A stretch of 64,000 nucleotides of DNA from Holothuria scabra (Eukaryota; Echinodermata; Holothuroidea; Aspidochirotida; Holothuriidae). Both the position numbers and the translations under genes were made by a program. The notes under the pieces are model-generated. The model did no database searches. It was not told where the DNA came from and saw only the letters and a program-made list of their open reading frames with translations. Positions 23,030 to 34,678 of this stretch are shown in pieces. The stretch's first letter is position 1, and every line of letters begins with the position of its first letter. Where the stretch lies: the NCBI GenBank assembly GCA_037179385.1, contig CM074187.1, positions 48,518,879 through 48,582,878 on the forward strand. Reading direction: 5' to 3'.

Positions 23030-23417
23030 ATTGGGGAAAAACGCCCCACGCTTTATATCGTCAAGAACTGTTCTCAGTATAACTATATGCCCAAACATAA
23101 TTTGAAAATGGCCAGGAAGGTTGACATCTGAGAGCAGTTTATCTAAAAATAAACTGAACGGGAATGTAGCCCTTCACTGCAGTATAAGTAATTTGATCCC
23201 CTTTTGGCCATCACTTGTTTCAGAATGAGTTGTTATTTGAATCCCAAATTTATTATGCTTACTGTACCATAGTCAACAAAGCTGCTGCAATTTGAAGCAA
23301 CTAATTGGAGTATGAACCAGGTGTCAGGTACTATATTAAGCAACCACAGTTTTTCCATAAAAACTGTGGTTGCCATGACAGATTTCCTTTTAAATTGAAG
23401 GCTAATATTTGGTTATG
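23030..23417 (+). repeat. 400-bp dispersed family, copy 3
   Basis: A more diverged copy with GGTTGACATCTGAGAGCAGT, GGAATGTAGCCCTTCACTGC and the CACAGTTTTT / AAAAACTGTG hairpin near 23346-23369. Confidence 0.7.
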
Positions 23418-24204
23418 AAATAAAACTGATAATGCTGGCTTCAAATCAGATTTCCACTGCACTTGGAAAGTTTGCTGTGTAGACTGTTTAGCCAACCAAA
23501 TTCAAAATTAAAAAGTACAATGATGTTATCCACTCACCCATGATAATACCATAACTAGTACTTTAATCCACTCCATTTTCGAACAAAGGTGAAAACACTC
23601 TGGAATCTTTTATCCTGCTGAACAAGGGCTTTGTTTGGACTGGTACTGGAAGTATTGATTTGCTTTCAGGGCTGTAAGCTTGCAATATGGCATTTGTTGC
23701 AGGTTAAACTATAGACTTATCTTCACATCACTGCCAATGCCAGACTTAGAAAAAATATGGACACTTCATTGACATCAAGTTCATGACCTGTAGCATAATA
23801 AGTACAAAGATTACATTAGTTTTTGCCCCTTCTTGTCCCAGACTTATTTTGAATTACAGCTAAATATCACTATTTTCTTCTTATTTGTATTTAAAGTAAT
23901 CTTTCATTCTATTTTAGTTCTTTCATACTGCATATTCAAGGTAAACCAAGCCAAGCAGTTACCCTGGTAAGTTTCACTTTTTTGGAGAAATTATGTTGTC
24001 ACATGACTCTCAAGAGTCAGTGAAGGAAAACTGCAGTTTACTGCACCAATTCCAGTTGAGGTACAGTATCAGAAATTTCCTTTTAAAAATAGTGAGTCAA
24101 TCAGTATATAAGAAGTTGATAAGAAGACTTGTCTTCTGCTGGTAGTGTATATTCTACAAACATCAACAACAATTATTTCTTTATTAAAATTTATATTAAA
24201 TTTA
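23418..24204. other. Spacer
   Basis: No gene or clear repeat recognised. Confidence 0.4.
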
Positions 24205-24380
24205 TCATGATGCGTTCTCTCCGAAGGGTATTGAGTTTGCCCTTTCAGCTTGTCTTCACAAAACTGTCTAATCAAGCATGCTATCAGTTACTATAGAAGA
24301 TCCCATTTAATTAGCCCACAGTTCCCTTTGGCAATGAGTAAACATCTATGCTGCATCAGTTTGCCAAAGAACAGCCCTTT
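24205..24380 (-). repeat. Dispersed repeat, copy 2
   Basis: Reverse-complement match to 11590-11765, from GTTCTCTCCGAAGGGTATTG to CTGCATCAGTTTGCCAAA on the plus strand here. It directly adjoins the LINE at its 5' side. Confidence 0.68.
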
Positions 24381-24463
24381 GTCATAGTGACAACAACATC
24401 TGATATAAAGAGATGAGCTGGTGTGACCAGGCGGACTTGACCAAAGCACCATTATCTAGTGCT

Positions 24464-25903
24464 GCAGTGTTTGACTCAGTCCATCATTATCGTTCTTTTG
24501 AATATCTGGATGTCATCAAAGCCAGTGGTACAACCTCAGTAAGACTCTTCATCATATACCGCCCTCCACCATCTCGAAAGAATGAACTGTCAACTAAAAT
24601 ATTCTTCGAGGAGTTTGGGTCTCTATTGGAGATTATTATGATTTATTCAGGACGCGTTGCGATGATCGGAGATTTCAACTTTCATGTAGATGATCCTACT
24701 GATCGTGACGCAACTACCTTTTCGGAGCTATTGGATTCGACTGGTTTTCAACAACATGTTCGTATATCCACTGGAACTCATTATCATGGGCATACGCTAG
24801 ACTTGGTAATATCGAGGAAAGCAGAGTCACTTGTTTCAAATGTCTCTGTTCTCACTGGCATGCCGTCTGATCACAAACCGGTGAAGTGCGAGCTCAATAT
24901 TTCACGCCCTCCGCCGGTTAAAGTAGAAATCTGTTCACGTAAACTTCGTGGAATTGATGTTGTTAAACTCAAAGAGGATATCGACGATCTGTCCTTATCA
25001 CTGGGCACGGTTTCTGATCTTGTTGACCGTTATGATTCTGGACTTCGTCGTTTGCTTGATATCCATGCCCCTCTCAAGAAGCGCATTCTCACACTTCGAC
25101 CACTTTCACCATGGTTTGGTGACGAACTACAAAAGGTTAAACAGCAAAAACGAAGATTGGAGAGGAAAATGATAAAATCTGGGTTAACTATAGATAGGCA
25201 GCTGTACTATGATCACTGCAAGATCTACCGCGAAATGCTAAATAACGCCAAACGCTGTTATCATCGGGATCAGATCGCAAAGTGTAATGATCGACAATTG
25301 TTTAGACTTATTGATCGTATGTGTAATCCTATTCAAACACATATATTGCCTGATCATGTCTCTGAGAAACTTTTGGCAAATGATTTCGCTAGTTTCTTCC
25401 ACAAAAAGGTTCGTGACCTTCGTGATAACCTTGACAACCTTACTCCTCCAATGATCTCTGTGGATATCGGTGATGCTTGTGAGAGTACTTTTGCTTCGTT
25501 TGAGTATGTTGACAAAGAGCATGTTCGCAAACTCATCAGCCAATCACCTGCATCGTCTTGTGCTTTGGATCCTATTCCAACTGTTCTTCTAAAATCATGT
25601 CTCGGTCCTTTACTGCCACACATTACAGATATTATTAATCATTCCTTGTCATCTGGAATTGTTCCCAAATCCTTGAAAACAGCGCAAGTCATTCCACTTC
25701 TGAAAAAACAAGGCCTTAACCAGAATGATTTTAAAAATTATAGACCTATATCAAACCTCAAATTTATTTTTAAAGTTTTAGAGCGAGCTGCTGCAGGCCA
25801 GCTTAATGATTATCTTCACCAGAATGGTCTATATGCCCCTATGCAATCGGCGTATCGTAAATTTCATAGCACCGAAACCGCAATGCTAAGAATTCACACT
25901 TAT
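24464..25903 (+). pseudogene. LINE ORF fragment: endonuclease C-half and RT N-half
   Basis: The open frame can be read from about VFDSVHHYRSFEYLDVI to the stop at 25904-25906. The endonuclease part shows YRPPPS, GDFNFHVDD near 24668, GHTLDLVIS and the catalytic SDH near 24865. A linker rich in charged residues follows, then reverse transcriptase motifs: SSCALDPIPT, VPKSLKTAQVIPLLKK, FKNYRPISNL and YRKFHSTETAMLRI. The residues before VFDSV do not look like LINE and are probably flanking sequence that happens to be open. Translation ends a few codons after LRI where the inverted segment begins. Without the first half of the endonuclease and the YADD half it could not function. Confidence 0.82.
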
Positions 25904-25904
25904 T

Positions 25905-26462
25905 AGTTACCTTGAAACCTTTATGAGATAGAAGGCACACCCCTCCACCTTTTCGATGCAGGCGGGGCTGGTGATACATGACAAAATGAGACAAAGTGTT
26001 TTTCAGATCCGCCATTACTCTATCATCACGTGAGTCACCTCTCAACCAGGATTCAGTTATTGCAAGCAAATCAAGTTTTTCATCAATGATAAAATCGCAA
26101 ATGGATGATATTTTCGCTTTCATTGAACCGACGTTCCATACAGCAAGTGATGCCCTTCATTTGTTGTTATTTACGTCATGTGATGACAACATCGGGCACG
26201 CATGAACGGGAACAAGATTAAAGAAGGATATACCCCGTAATGAATGGAGGGGGGCAGATGGTTCTCTTTGAGATATGACTGTAACAATAGGCGATTTCCT
26301 ACGCAAAGTTCCACCTCGGCAACCTCTCTTTGTTACACGAACAATATTTAAGTGTTTCCAGTAATCCCAAGCTGCTGAAGTGAATGGCCACTTAACAGAA
26401 GGACTGGTCATGCTATTTCTGAGATTCAAAAGCACGTCTCTGGTATAAGAAAGTCGGGCCAT
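25905..26462 (-). pseudogene. LINE ORF 5' part, inverted: N-module and endonuclease N-half
   Basis: On the minus strand, one reading segment encodes YTRDVLLNLRNS, a basic RVTKRGCRGGTLRRKS stretch and, after a frame interruption, SMKAKISSICDFIIDEKLDL, LAITESWL and KGGGVCLLSHKGFKVT. The TESWL glutamate and the GGGV strand are hallmarks of the first half of LINE AP-like endonucleases. The sequence ends at KGFKVT, just where the plus-strand fragment at 24464 takes over. The N-terminal GCRGG basic module is typical of single-ORF CR1/L2-like elements. Confidence 0.8.
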
Positions 26463-26755
26463 AGCGTACAGTAAAAGTATAGGCTGGATAGCATAACAGT
26501 AAAAGCACGTATAGGCTACAGCGTTCCTTCAACGTACAAGAGTCGAACGGTAAGATATACAGAAAAATAAAAAAAACCGTAAAACGAAGCAGTAAAAGCA
26601 AATAAAAAATAACGGCAAGAGAAACACGAAGTACTTACAAACAGAGTAAAAAAGCACAAAAGTTAATGCTGAATGAGGAACGAAGTAATTCCAGACAAAA
26701 AAGGCAGCATCAAAAACATAAAGAGTGCAGCCAGCAAGGGCGCCACCAGTATTTT
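26463..26755 (-). other. Putative LINE 5' UTR, inverted
   Basis: This stretch lies between the inverted ORF start and the resumption of the plus-strand reverse transcriptase. On the minus strand it would begin with TAGAAAAAATACTGGTGGCG and lead into the ORF. I call it LINE 5' UTR by position only. Confidence 0.5.
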
Positions 26756-26759
26756 TTCT

Positions 26760-27924
26760 ATCTACTAAAAGCTGTGGATCAACACCAAGAAGCTGTATTA
26801 GTACTACTAGACTTCTCAGCGGCGTTCGATACTATAGCTCATGATATTACTCTTGAACGGTTGCAGGCTCGTTATGGTATTAATGGCACACCATTAAAGT
26901 GGTTCGATTCTTATTTAAAAGGACGCACTCAATTTGTGAATATAGGTGGAATTTTATCTGACCCATGTAGCCTGGATGAAGGAGTACCGCAAGGCTCTGT
27001 ACTTGGTCCATCCCTTTTCTCTATGTATGTAGCCCCACTAGGTGACATTATTACTGCTCATATGGTATCAGTTATATGTCTTATGCTGACGACACTCAGA
27101 TTTATTTCACTTTGAAACAAACTGAGCGTCATGTTGCAGTTTCCCGTCTTGAGCTTTGCACTCGTGATATTAAATCATGGAGTATACATAATAAGCTAAT
27201 GTTTAGTTACTCTAAGACTGAAGTCCTACATATTTCTTCTAAATTTCTGAAATGCCCTTCTTTTCCTAGAATTTCAATTGATGACACTTTTGTTGATATT
27301 ACTAGTACTGCTAAGAGTCTTGGTGTCACTATGGACAGCACCCTGCAATTGAAAGATCACGTGAACAATATCGTTTCTGCTGCTTCTTTTGCTATTTATA
27401 AGATTGGTCAGTTAAGCAACTATCTTGATCGCAAATCCACGGAGCGTCTTGTTCATGCTTTTGTAACGTCACGTCTAGACTACTGCAATAGTCTCCTGTA
27501 TGGGCTTCCATCAAACCATATTTCAAAGTTACAACGTATACAAAACTCCGCCGCGAGACTAGTAACTCGTTCTAAGAAGCATGATCATATTACTCCAATC
27601 CTCCGTGAGTTGCACTGGCTACCGGTATATCATCGTATTATTTATAAAATAGCTATACTTACCTTCAAATCATTACATGGCATGGCCCCGGATTACATTT
27701 CAAGTCTCATCACCAAATACTCACCAAGTCGCTGCTTACGATCATCATCTGAATTTTTTCTTTCCCATCCTCCAATTTCTAAAACTAAGTGTTATGGGGC
27801 CAGATCTTTTACTGTTGCTGCCCCTGAGGTTTGGAACAGCCTTCCTGCTAATGTGCGTTCTTTAACTAATTTTAATCTTTTTAAAAAGAATTTGAAAACT
27901 TATTTTTTTAATTGCCTAAACTGA
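26760..27924 (+). pseudogene. LINE ORF fragment: RT C-half with YADD
   Basis: This segment resumes at LLKAVDQHQEAV, continues with the catalytic motif LLDFSAAFDT (near 26805), LKWFDSYLKGR and GVPQGSVLG (near 26981), then shifts frame near 27060 and continues with SYADDTQIYF (YADD at 27082-27093). The C-terminal part has LDYCNSLLYGLP, LQRIQNSAARLVTR, LRELHWLPV and RSFTVAAPEVWNSLP and ends FFNCLN-stop at 27924. These are standard motifs of CR1/L2-like reverse transcriptases. The frameshift, probably one or two bases, and the upstream inversion inactivate it. Confidence 0.88.
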
Positions 27925-28052
27925 TCACTGTTTTTGTATTTTAAGCTTTTTTGTTCTTTTCTGTGCTTTAAGTTTTGATTTTATCTGTGTTATTTTTAAC
28001 CCTTTTCTTTGTACAGCGCTTTGAGTGTTTTTGGAAAGCGCTTTATAAATAG

Positions 28053-28083
<31 letters not shown>

Positions 28084-28085
28084 GT
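27925..28085 (+). other. LINE 3' UTR and (ATT)n tail
   Basis: After the stop there is a short 3' UTR ending in TACAGCGCTTTGAG, AAGCGCTTTATAAATAGC and about ten ATT units (28054-28084). This GCGCTnTATAAAT-(ATT)n end is characteristic of CR1/L2-like LINEs and marks the 3' boundary of the element. Confidence 0.8.
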
Positions 28086-28448
28086 TTACATCAAAAGACC
28101 GTCGCTCAGTGGTTTTTACAAGAGAATTCTGTATCGGGCATAACATGGCATGTAATATCACAAATACAGTACTGCCAAAAAGATTGGTACATGTATTTTC
28201 AACTCAGCAACGTGGGTTTGACGTTAGTTGACCAACCGACAGTCATTGATCAACTAGCTTTTACAAAGTGAACATCAACAGATCCATGGTAACAAGTTAG
28301 GCATGTCTGGTCCCTATAGGAACCTGACATGCCTAGTAATCCTCAACTAAATGACTAACTTGACCCACCCATCGTGGTCCTGATCCCCTTTTTTTTTGGA
28401 GTATTTCGTGAATGTAGTTCATTTCCCCTCCTTTCGGCGATCATGTTG
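28086..28448. other. Spacer with a 38-nt palindrome
   Basis: A nearly perfect palindrome at 28300-28337 pairs TAGGCATGTC with GACATGCCTA around CCTATAGG. Nothing else is recognised. Confidence 0.5.
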
Positions 28449-28449
28449 C

Positions 28450-30012
28450 AGGCATGAGCCTGGCATTTCAAAAAAAAAAGAGGAAAATTCACCGCCGGGG
28501 GGTCACAGCCCACCTCAGCCCCACCATGGTTGGGGCTGAGGTGAGAAAATTTTGAAATTTTGGAACCTTGGATTACAGGGAATGCACTCTAAAACACAAC
28601 ATTTTTGTTAGCGTTGCCTTGTAGTCTGTGCTTAATTTGTCACCTCATTGATCTGCTCAGGTAAGTGGTTAAGATTTCTTGGTGGGCTAACTTTTTATTG
28701 GGCTAATAGTGACTGTAATATTACCGGCAAAATGTTCATTAATTCAATTTAAAAGCCAGGCCAACAAGAGTCTAGGCCTAGCGTTGCTCAGTGCTTACTA
28801 CTAATACTAAGTAATACTACTGGAGTGGGCTAACGTTTGGCCTATCGTTAGGCTGGTAATATGTAAACTAGCCTAGCCTATGCCTGTATAACCAAACGTT
28901 GGTCCAGGTTATTCTTAACGAAATCTTTTAAAAATGGATTCGATGCATATGGATAATGCAGTAACAACAGACAGAAAGTAACACCTGATTCCTGCGCAGC
29001 CAACAGACAGACAGAGCCTATGAAACATACCTCCCTGTACAAGAAGCTAAAACTTAGTAGGCCTAACGTTACAGTGTTAGGCTAGGCCTAACGTTAGTCG
29101 TTACACTACACAAGAAAGACGTCGCAGGACGATGTGTCAAACGGCATTCATATACCAGATTATTCAAATGTTCAGTCCATTCCGCATTGACTAACATGAG
29201 AGCCACTTGTTTTTGGCAATTTTGTCAAAGGCTACACATCGAAAAAAAAGAAGAAAAAAGGGGGGGTAGGCGGTTCACTATCTGACGTTATCGAGTCGGT
29301 AAACTGTTGTATTTTTTAGGGGAAAAATACCCGATCATGTTAATATGATATAATCAAAAGCTTTAATAATTCCACTCTTTTGGAGAAATTCTGTTCTTCG
29401 CTCTGTTGGCAGAACGTCATCAGTAGTAGCCGTTAAGCTTTGTACGCATAGGCCGGGTTTGTCATAAGTATTATAATGCAGCTATAAGCGCATCAAGTAA
29501 AATATCGTCATAGCTTTCTTCTGTTTCGTTCAACTCCTGGTCTGGGGTTAACCTTGATTTTACAAGTAAATCTTTAAGATTTGGTGCCCTTTTATAGGCT
29601 ATAATGCATGCAATATTACTGTACAAGCTGCTGTACGATACGGCGGACGATCGCGAGACCCTTTCGATTCCTTGCGCGATTGCAATATCCATGCCTGCAC
29701 AGCTATACATGTACGTTCTATAAATTTGACAACGGTCATGCATAGTATCCATCTAGGAAATAAATATAACTGCGAAGGTGTACACATTGCTTACATACGC
29801 ACGTACTGTACCAGCATGAGTACTATACAGTATCCGTAATCTTCCTTGTTTCATGAGCTTCTTCTTATACAGGTTATGTCTGCGTTTTTACCCGATTTTA
29901 TCGACACAAATAATTTTGATAATATACAAAAAAGCGGAACTGTAATTTTTCCGCGGAACCGCGTCTAAAAAAAAGCGGAAATCCGCGAAAAAGAGGAAAA
30001 AGCTCATGCCTG
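28450..30012. mobile_element. Candidate TIR element with degraded ORF
   Basis: The left end CAGGCATGAGC (from 28450) and the right end GCTCATGCCTG (to 30012) are perfect 11-bp inverted repeats, followed internally by AAAGAGGAAAA-like blocks on both sides. The region is CpG-richer than its surroundings, contains TAGGCCTAACGTTA-type motifs at 28790-29100, and on the minus strand an open frame with TPDQELNETEESYDDILLDA before a stop at 29471. No clear target duplication was found. A partial second copy lies at 31980-32345. Confidence 0.5.
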
Positions 30013-30492
30013 TATATGGACTGTTTGGAAGATATAGATCAATAATTTCTTTCTGAACAATAAACCTGACTTTAAAAGGAAATTTCACCAGTTGGAGTTC
30101 GGCAAACTAATTTGAATCCAGTTGGAAATTTTAAAGGTTCAACTAGCTAATTAATCCAACAGCATTGAGTGAGTTGAAAGTCCACTAAATGTGTGATGAT
30201 CTTTTTGGCAGTAGCATGGATGGGTGGAATTTCACGCCTGCAACTTTTGAAAATTAGAAATATTCTAGAACCGAAGATGAAATGTCCCTTAAATCTATGT
30301 ATGCTAAATCTGTAATGTCCTAACTTGAATCTGTTAAAATTTCAATCAGATATCTTCAAAACTTCGCTTCATATTCGTGATTTACTATAATGTTGACTGG
30401 AACAACTGTTGTTAGTTGTAAAACTGCCAAATTTCGCACATTTGATGAAGATTGCAAGCAAACAAAGGGATGGAGCAAAATATATTATGACT
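30013..30492. other. Spacer
   Basis: AT-rich with no recognised gene or repeat. Confidence 0.4.
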
Positions 30493-30545
30493 TTCGATAT
30501 GGTCATTTTCACGGTAAAGGGTGTAACTTTGGATTTTGACACATT
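30493..30545 (+). repeat. 45-50-bp repeat, left copy
   Basis: The block TATGGTCATTTTCACGGTAA continuing to GGGTGTAACTTTGGATTTTG recurs in inverted orientation at 35573-35625 with only a couple of differences. Flanking sequence does not match. The two copies bracket the composite-motif cluster. Confidence 0.7.
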
Positions 30546-30868
30546 TTGATCTGTAGTTAGCTAAGGAAGATTCAGAATCACAACATTTTGCACCAGGTAA
30601 CTTACAAGAGTAGCAGCTACCTTGGGTAGCATACATTTTTTGAGAGCTTAATGTGTTCAGTTTTTACAGAGCTATAAGTACCCAAAATCTGACCTTTTTT
30701 ATGACAAAATTATTGAGTCATTTTTCCAAAATCATGCCTCTTTTACAATCACTTCATGGATTATGTGTGTTATGTATTATTTGTAAGAAGATGTCCAGCA
30801 GAAACTACAGAATTAATATCAGTTGTAACTCACGTTCCAATTTTGAGTAATTGACATCTGTATTTGTC

Positions 30869-30906
30869 GTTTCGGAGGCTTCATTTTCCGTTAACATTTG
30901 TTAACA
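30869..30906 (-). repeat. Composite motif, copy 1
   Basis: GTTTCGGAGGCTTCA (30869-30883) with GTTAAC at 30890 and again at 30900. The motif on the other strand is GTTAAC followed by TGAAGCCTCCGAAAC. Confidence 0.75.
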
Positions 30907-31067
30907 GACATTTCAGTATGGTTACAATGATAAAATACTGCTTGCAGCTCTCCAATCATTCTTTATATAATGTGTTTTAACACTACTCCCAGTTGGAAGG
31001 TAACTTAACCAGATCCCAGGACTTTCATGGATTTTATGAAAGCGGAATTCAAAAGAGTAAGTTTTCC

Positions 31068-31093
31068 GTTAACATTTTTGAAGCCTCCGAAAC
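31068..31093 (+). repeat. Composite motif, copy 2
   Basis: GTTAAC at 31068 precedes TGAAGCCTCCGAAAC at 31079-31093. Confidence 0.75.
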
Positions 31094-31243
31094 AAACTGT
31101 TTGACCCTCCCGTATGAACAGGATATACAAAGGTGTTCTACTTTGCCTCCACAAATGTATGCTTCTAGACCCTCTGTTCACTCATTCATAAAAAGTTGAG
31201 ATTTGCCTCATCATTTTGAAAAGTGAGTCGATACCAACTTTCC

Positions 31244-31286
31244 GTTAACACTTGAAGCCTCCGAAACACAATGAAGCCTCCGAAAC
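31244..31286 (+). repeat. Composite motif, copies 3 and 4
   Basis: GTTAAC at 31244 precedes TGAAGCCTCCGAAAC at 31253-31267, and the 15-mer repeats at 31272-31286 without its own GTTAAC. Confidence 0.75.
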
Positions 31287-31447
31287 ACCAGTTACAATAA
31301 TATTCATATTTCTGCATTTTAAGTTAAATGTTTTATTCTAAATTTGCTTTCAAATTATCAGCAGAGAGGTGAATTCTTGCCCAACACCAAACAAAACCCT
31401 GTTTTAAAATACATGTTTGATAGACTCGTCAATGACTGTAATAACTT

Positions 31448-31476
31448 GTTTCGGAGACTTCATACATGTGTTAACA
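31448..31476 (-). repeat. Composite motif, copy 5
   Basis: GTTTCGGAGACTTCA (one change) at 31448-31462, GTTAAC at 31470. Confidence 0.7.
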
Positions 31477-31822
31477 TCATCGTTAATGATAGTGTTGTCT
31501 TTGAAATCAACATTGAGGTATGTTTTTTTGTTTCATGTTCTGATACTGCATGCTGCTAATGGAAAGAAACCAATTTGGAGCTGGTAGCTGTGTTTCTAAA
31601 TTATTCTCAACTGATATAGCCTAGAAAATTGATATTTCCCAAAGGATGAAAGTACTGCCAGTCATCTTGTCCCTGTTAAAAAAGTTACAAAAAGGTGTAA
31701 TTTTTACTTCATAATGGGTATACAGGTAAAGCCAAATTCTAAGAATATGTCGGTAATTACCTAATACAATTTAGAATATGTTTTACCATGATGTTCAGGT
31801 GCCCAAAAATACCTCTTGACCT

Positions 31823-31852
31823 GTTTCGGAGGCTTCATTGAATATGTTAACA
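31823..31852 (-). repeat. Composite motif, copy 6
   Basis: GTTTCGGAGGCTTCA at 31823-31837, GTTAAC at 31846. Confidence 0.75.
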
Positions 31853-31979
31853 GATCTGTGTTATGATTTTAAAGGCTGGCCTTGAGGGTAGATGAAATTG
31901 TCTCAGCTTTATTAACCCCCACCCTTTGATTCTCTTTTCTCATGGTCTATTACAAGTGTTTGTTGGTGCATTTGTGATC

Positions 31980-32345
31980 ATACCAGTGAAAGTGGAGAGG
32001 AGACGATGTCACTATCTGATGATATCGAGTTGTGTAACTTACATTTTTAAGGTAGAATACCCAATAAACATCATGTTCTACATGATATACTGTAAAAGTG
32101 AGTTTGGTTTACTTTCAATGAGATAGTTAAGTCTACTGTAGGAGGTTCATAGAAACCAACTACAGCTTTTCTTTCCTCTGTACACAGAACACCGTCAGAA
32201 TTAGTCTTTGCATAGGTACAGTACTGTACTGTAGGGTGTAGTTTCTAAAATATAAGCATGCTCAATAAGATGTCAGAACCATTATTTTTTCTGTTTAATT
32301 CAACTCCTGGCCTGGAGTAAACCGTAATTTTACAAGTCAGTCTTT
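31980..32345 (+). repeat. Partial duplicate of the 28.4-30.0 kb element
   Basis: Successive blocks correspond to 29277-29600 in the same order: CACTATCTGATGATATCGAG, AGAATACCC..AATAAACATCATGT, CAGAACACCGTCAG and CAACTCCTGGCCTGGAGTAA with TTTTACAAGT. The match is patchy, so the copy is old or partial. Confidence 0.6.
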
Positions 32346-34678
32346 GAACTTCACTTTCATACTGTTAACTAAAGAAGCAGTGTTGGGAAAGGCAAGTTGG
32401 TTTGATGTGTGAGGTATAGGTTGTTTCCAAATTAGTGTTGGGGCTGTTGCTCTGTTTTTGGCTGCAGAGATTTTTTCTTATATTCGATGGTGTTCAGTGG
32501 CTTCCAGTTAAGGCCTGTGATCTCTTTGGGTAAATAGCTGTTTCTGTGGTAAAAAGTCTTTTTAGTAAATTTCTTGTTTTCTTTTCTCTGGACAATTGGT
32601 CTCATCACTAGAGAGAGGGTTTTACCCTTTCATTTTTTTGCTTTACTTTCTTTTTATTCATTTTTCTTTTCTTGTGAATATGTCTCCATAATTCTGATCT
32701 TGCAAAAGTGAAAATTAAGCTTCAAGGGATAAAAAAGTTTCAAACCTGTACTGAACTTTAAGTTGAGTTTTGTGACCTTCTAGTGAATTTCAAAGAAGGA
32801 TGAATTCATTTAATAGATATGATTTATGATGAGTTCAGATCAATGCAGTTACTGTACAATATACAGTAGCACTTACAGTACTGCACCTTTGAGCAGTACA
32901 ATAACATCCCTGTGATGTAGCCATTTATATATGTTGGAATGGATTGTCATTACTTTCAAGTCTACATTACGCATCACAATGTTACAGATTTCATGTAAGG
33001 ACTGGTCACCTACAGTACAGTATGCACATCCAGGTTTTTGTATTGAAATATGGCCTTTAAATTCAAAACAGTTCCTTTCAAGAAAGAATTTTGAAATAGA
33101 GAGCAAAGGCTTTACAGTGTCTTTCAAATGGTCTCCATAGTCCTGGGGCTCCTTAGGGTGCATTTAGTGCCTCAGCCAAGGGTAGGCCTATATGTTTACA
33201 TGGATACCATATATCCAGTGCTGTAGGATTTCTCGTGGAAGGGTTGGCTCTCCAACATTTCTAAAACATGTCTAGTGTATTCTATTTACAGTTCATGCAT
33301 TGTAGCAAGACAATTGAAAGCAGTCCATGAATTTTTGGCTTTTTAAGAAGGGATGTTCTCTCTGATGACAGGTACTGTATGTCAGCAAACTTAAGTTACT
33401 GTAATTCAGTGGCAGTGCTTTGAAGAATTTTAGTTAGGAAGTTTGACACCTGAGTACAAATTCTGTGGACCCATGAGCTAAAGATATTCATCAAATGTTG
33501 GCTCACAAACTTTGTCTTTGTCAAAACATCTGTAAATGTACAGTACAGTATAGTCCAGACCATTAATTAGTTTTGAGTGTTACGGTAGGTTATATCACTA
33601 GGGAGTTTTCCATAGTAGTAACTTTGCAACTGCCGGTTTTGGCTTTATAGTACTGTACAGTAGTCTGAATAATTTGAAATAGCAAATCCCTCTTTCTTTG
33701 TCAAATGACATAATTACTTTGCAATGTGCATGCAATTTCATTTTGGTTATATTGCATTTAGCATGTTGATGTGTAACTTGCTATTTCAGTTTAAGTACTG
33801 TAGCTTCAAGGAGACTGTAGTCTTCTTGATGGTATGTTGTACAGTTGTGATAACCATGCCAAAAGTAAAACAATCAAGGTTGATCTGATCAACCCCAGTG
33901 GGTCAATCAAAATGGGTTGATCTTCATTGTGAATATTGTGATTCTGCACCCTTATTAGAGTTTGATCTGTCAAATGGGAGCATTGCCAAAACACTAAGTT
34001 TGATCTCAGAGAACTTTGTTCAATACAACAAATCCTCTCCAAAGTTCTTAATAATCCTTTTTTAATGTGGAATTGTTCACGTTGCTTTATTCTATCGCAA
34101 GTTAAAACATCTTATTGATGTTAAAGTTGGATTTGATTTGTATAAAACAATACACTTGTTGATTGGATGTCAACTTGATTTAAGTTCCAAACATTACAAT
34201 TGAGCTCTGAAAATGCAACCCAGGTTTCCTTTGAAGTTGCATGTGAACCATATAATGAACATTGGTGGAAGGTATTGTGGAATGTAAACAATAAGGAAGA
34301 TGACCTTATTCTGTAATTTAAATGGCTTTCTTCTAACAAAATATACTGGATACAAAATAGGCTAAAACCTCAGAGGCAAAATGAGATTCTGATGACATTA
34401 AAAGATTAATTTCATCCAGTGTTTCACAGTGGACAATCTGTAACAACCTTATCTATATCAATGTCTATTAAACATAGGTGAATGTTACCCCCATGGTGCC
34501 ATTAAATATATTCCATGAAGAATATGCTTAATCAGTGGTACAGTATTTGATAACAGTGAAATTTTAAATATTGTTAGCAGCAAATCTTTTGCTTCCTCAG
34601 TAATAGACTACTGTATATGTCATATCTTATCATTTATCAAGTCTCCTCAGTAACTGACAATTTCACGGTAGCCAGTAT
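32346..34678. other. AT-rich spacer inside the motif cluster
   Basis: No gene found. Many TACAGTA / ACTGTAC palindromic patches occur (for example 33536-33545 and 33650-33662). Confidence 0.4.

Larger units (their letters stand above)
24460..28085 (+). mobile_element. Rearranged CR1/L2-like LINE, order B-A(inverted)-C
   Basis: This is a nearly complete non-LTR retrotransposon in three pieces. The first piece (about 24460-25900, plus) carries the C-terminal half of the AP endonuclease and the N-terminal reverse transcriptase. The second (about 25901-26755, minus) carries the 5' UTR, a basic N-terminal module and the first half of the endonuclease. The third (about 26756-28085, plus) carries the rest of the reverse transcriptase, C-terminal region, 3' UTR and (ATT)n tail. 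Every part of the element is present once: the missing first half of the endonuclease is the inverted piece, and the reverse transcriptase break loses only a few codons. The coding frame is also broken near 27060. The element is a dead copy. CR1/L2-type placement rests on domain order, YADD, and the 3' end with GCGCTTTATAAATAGC followed by ATT repeats. Confidence 0.85.

Noticed and set aside
24413..24463. ATG at 24413 as the true LINE start
   Set aside because: The residues before VFDSV do not resemble endonuclease; the real N-terminal part is the inverted segment at 25905-26462.
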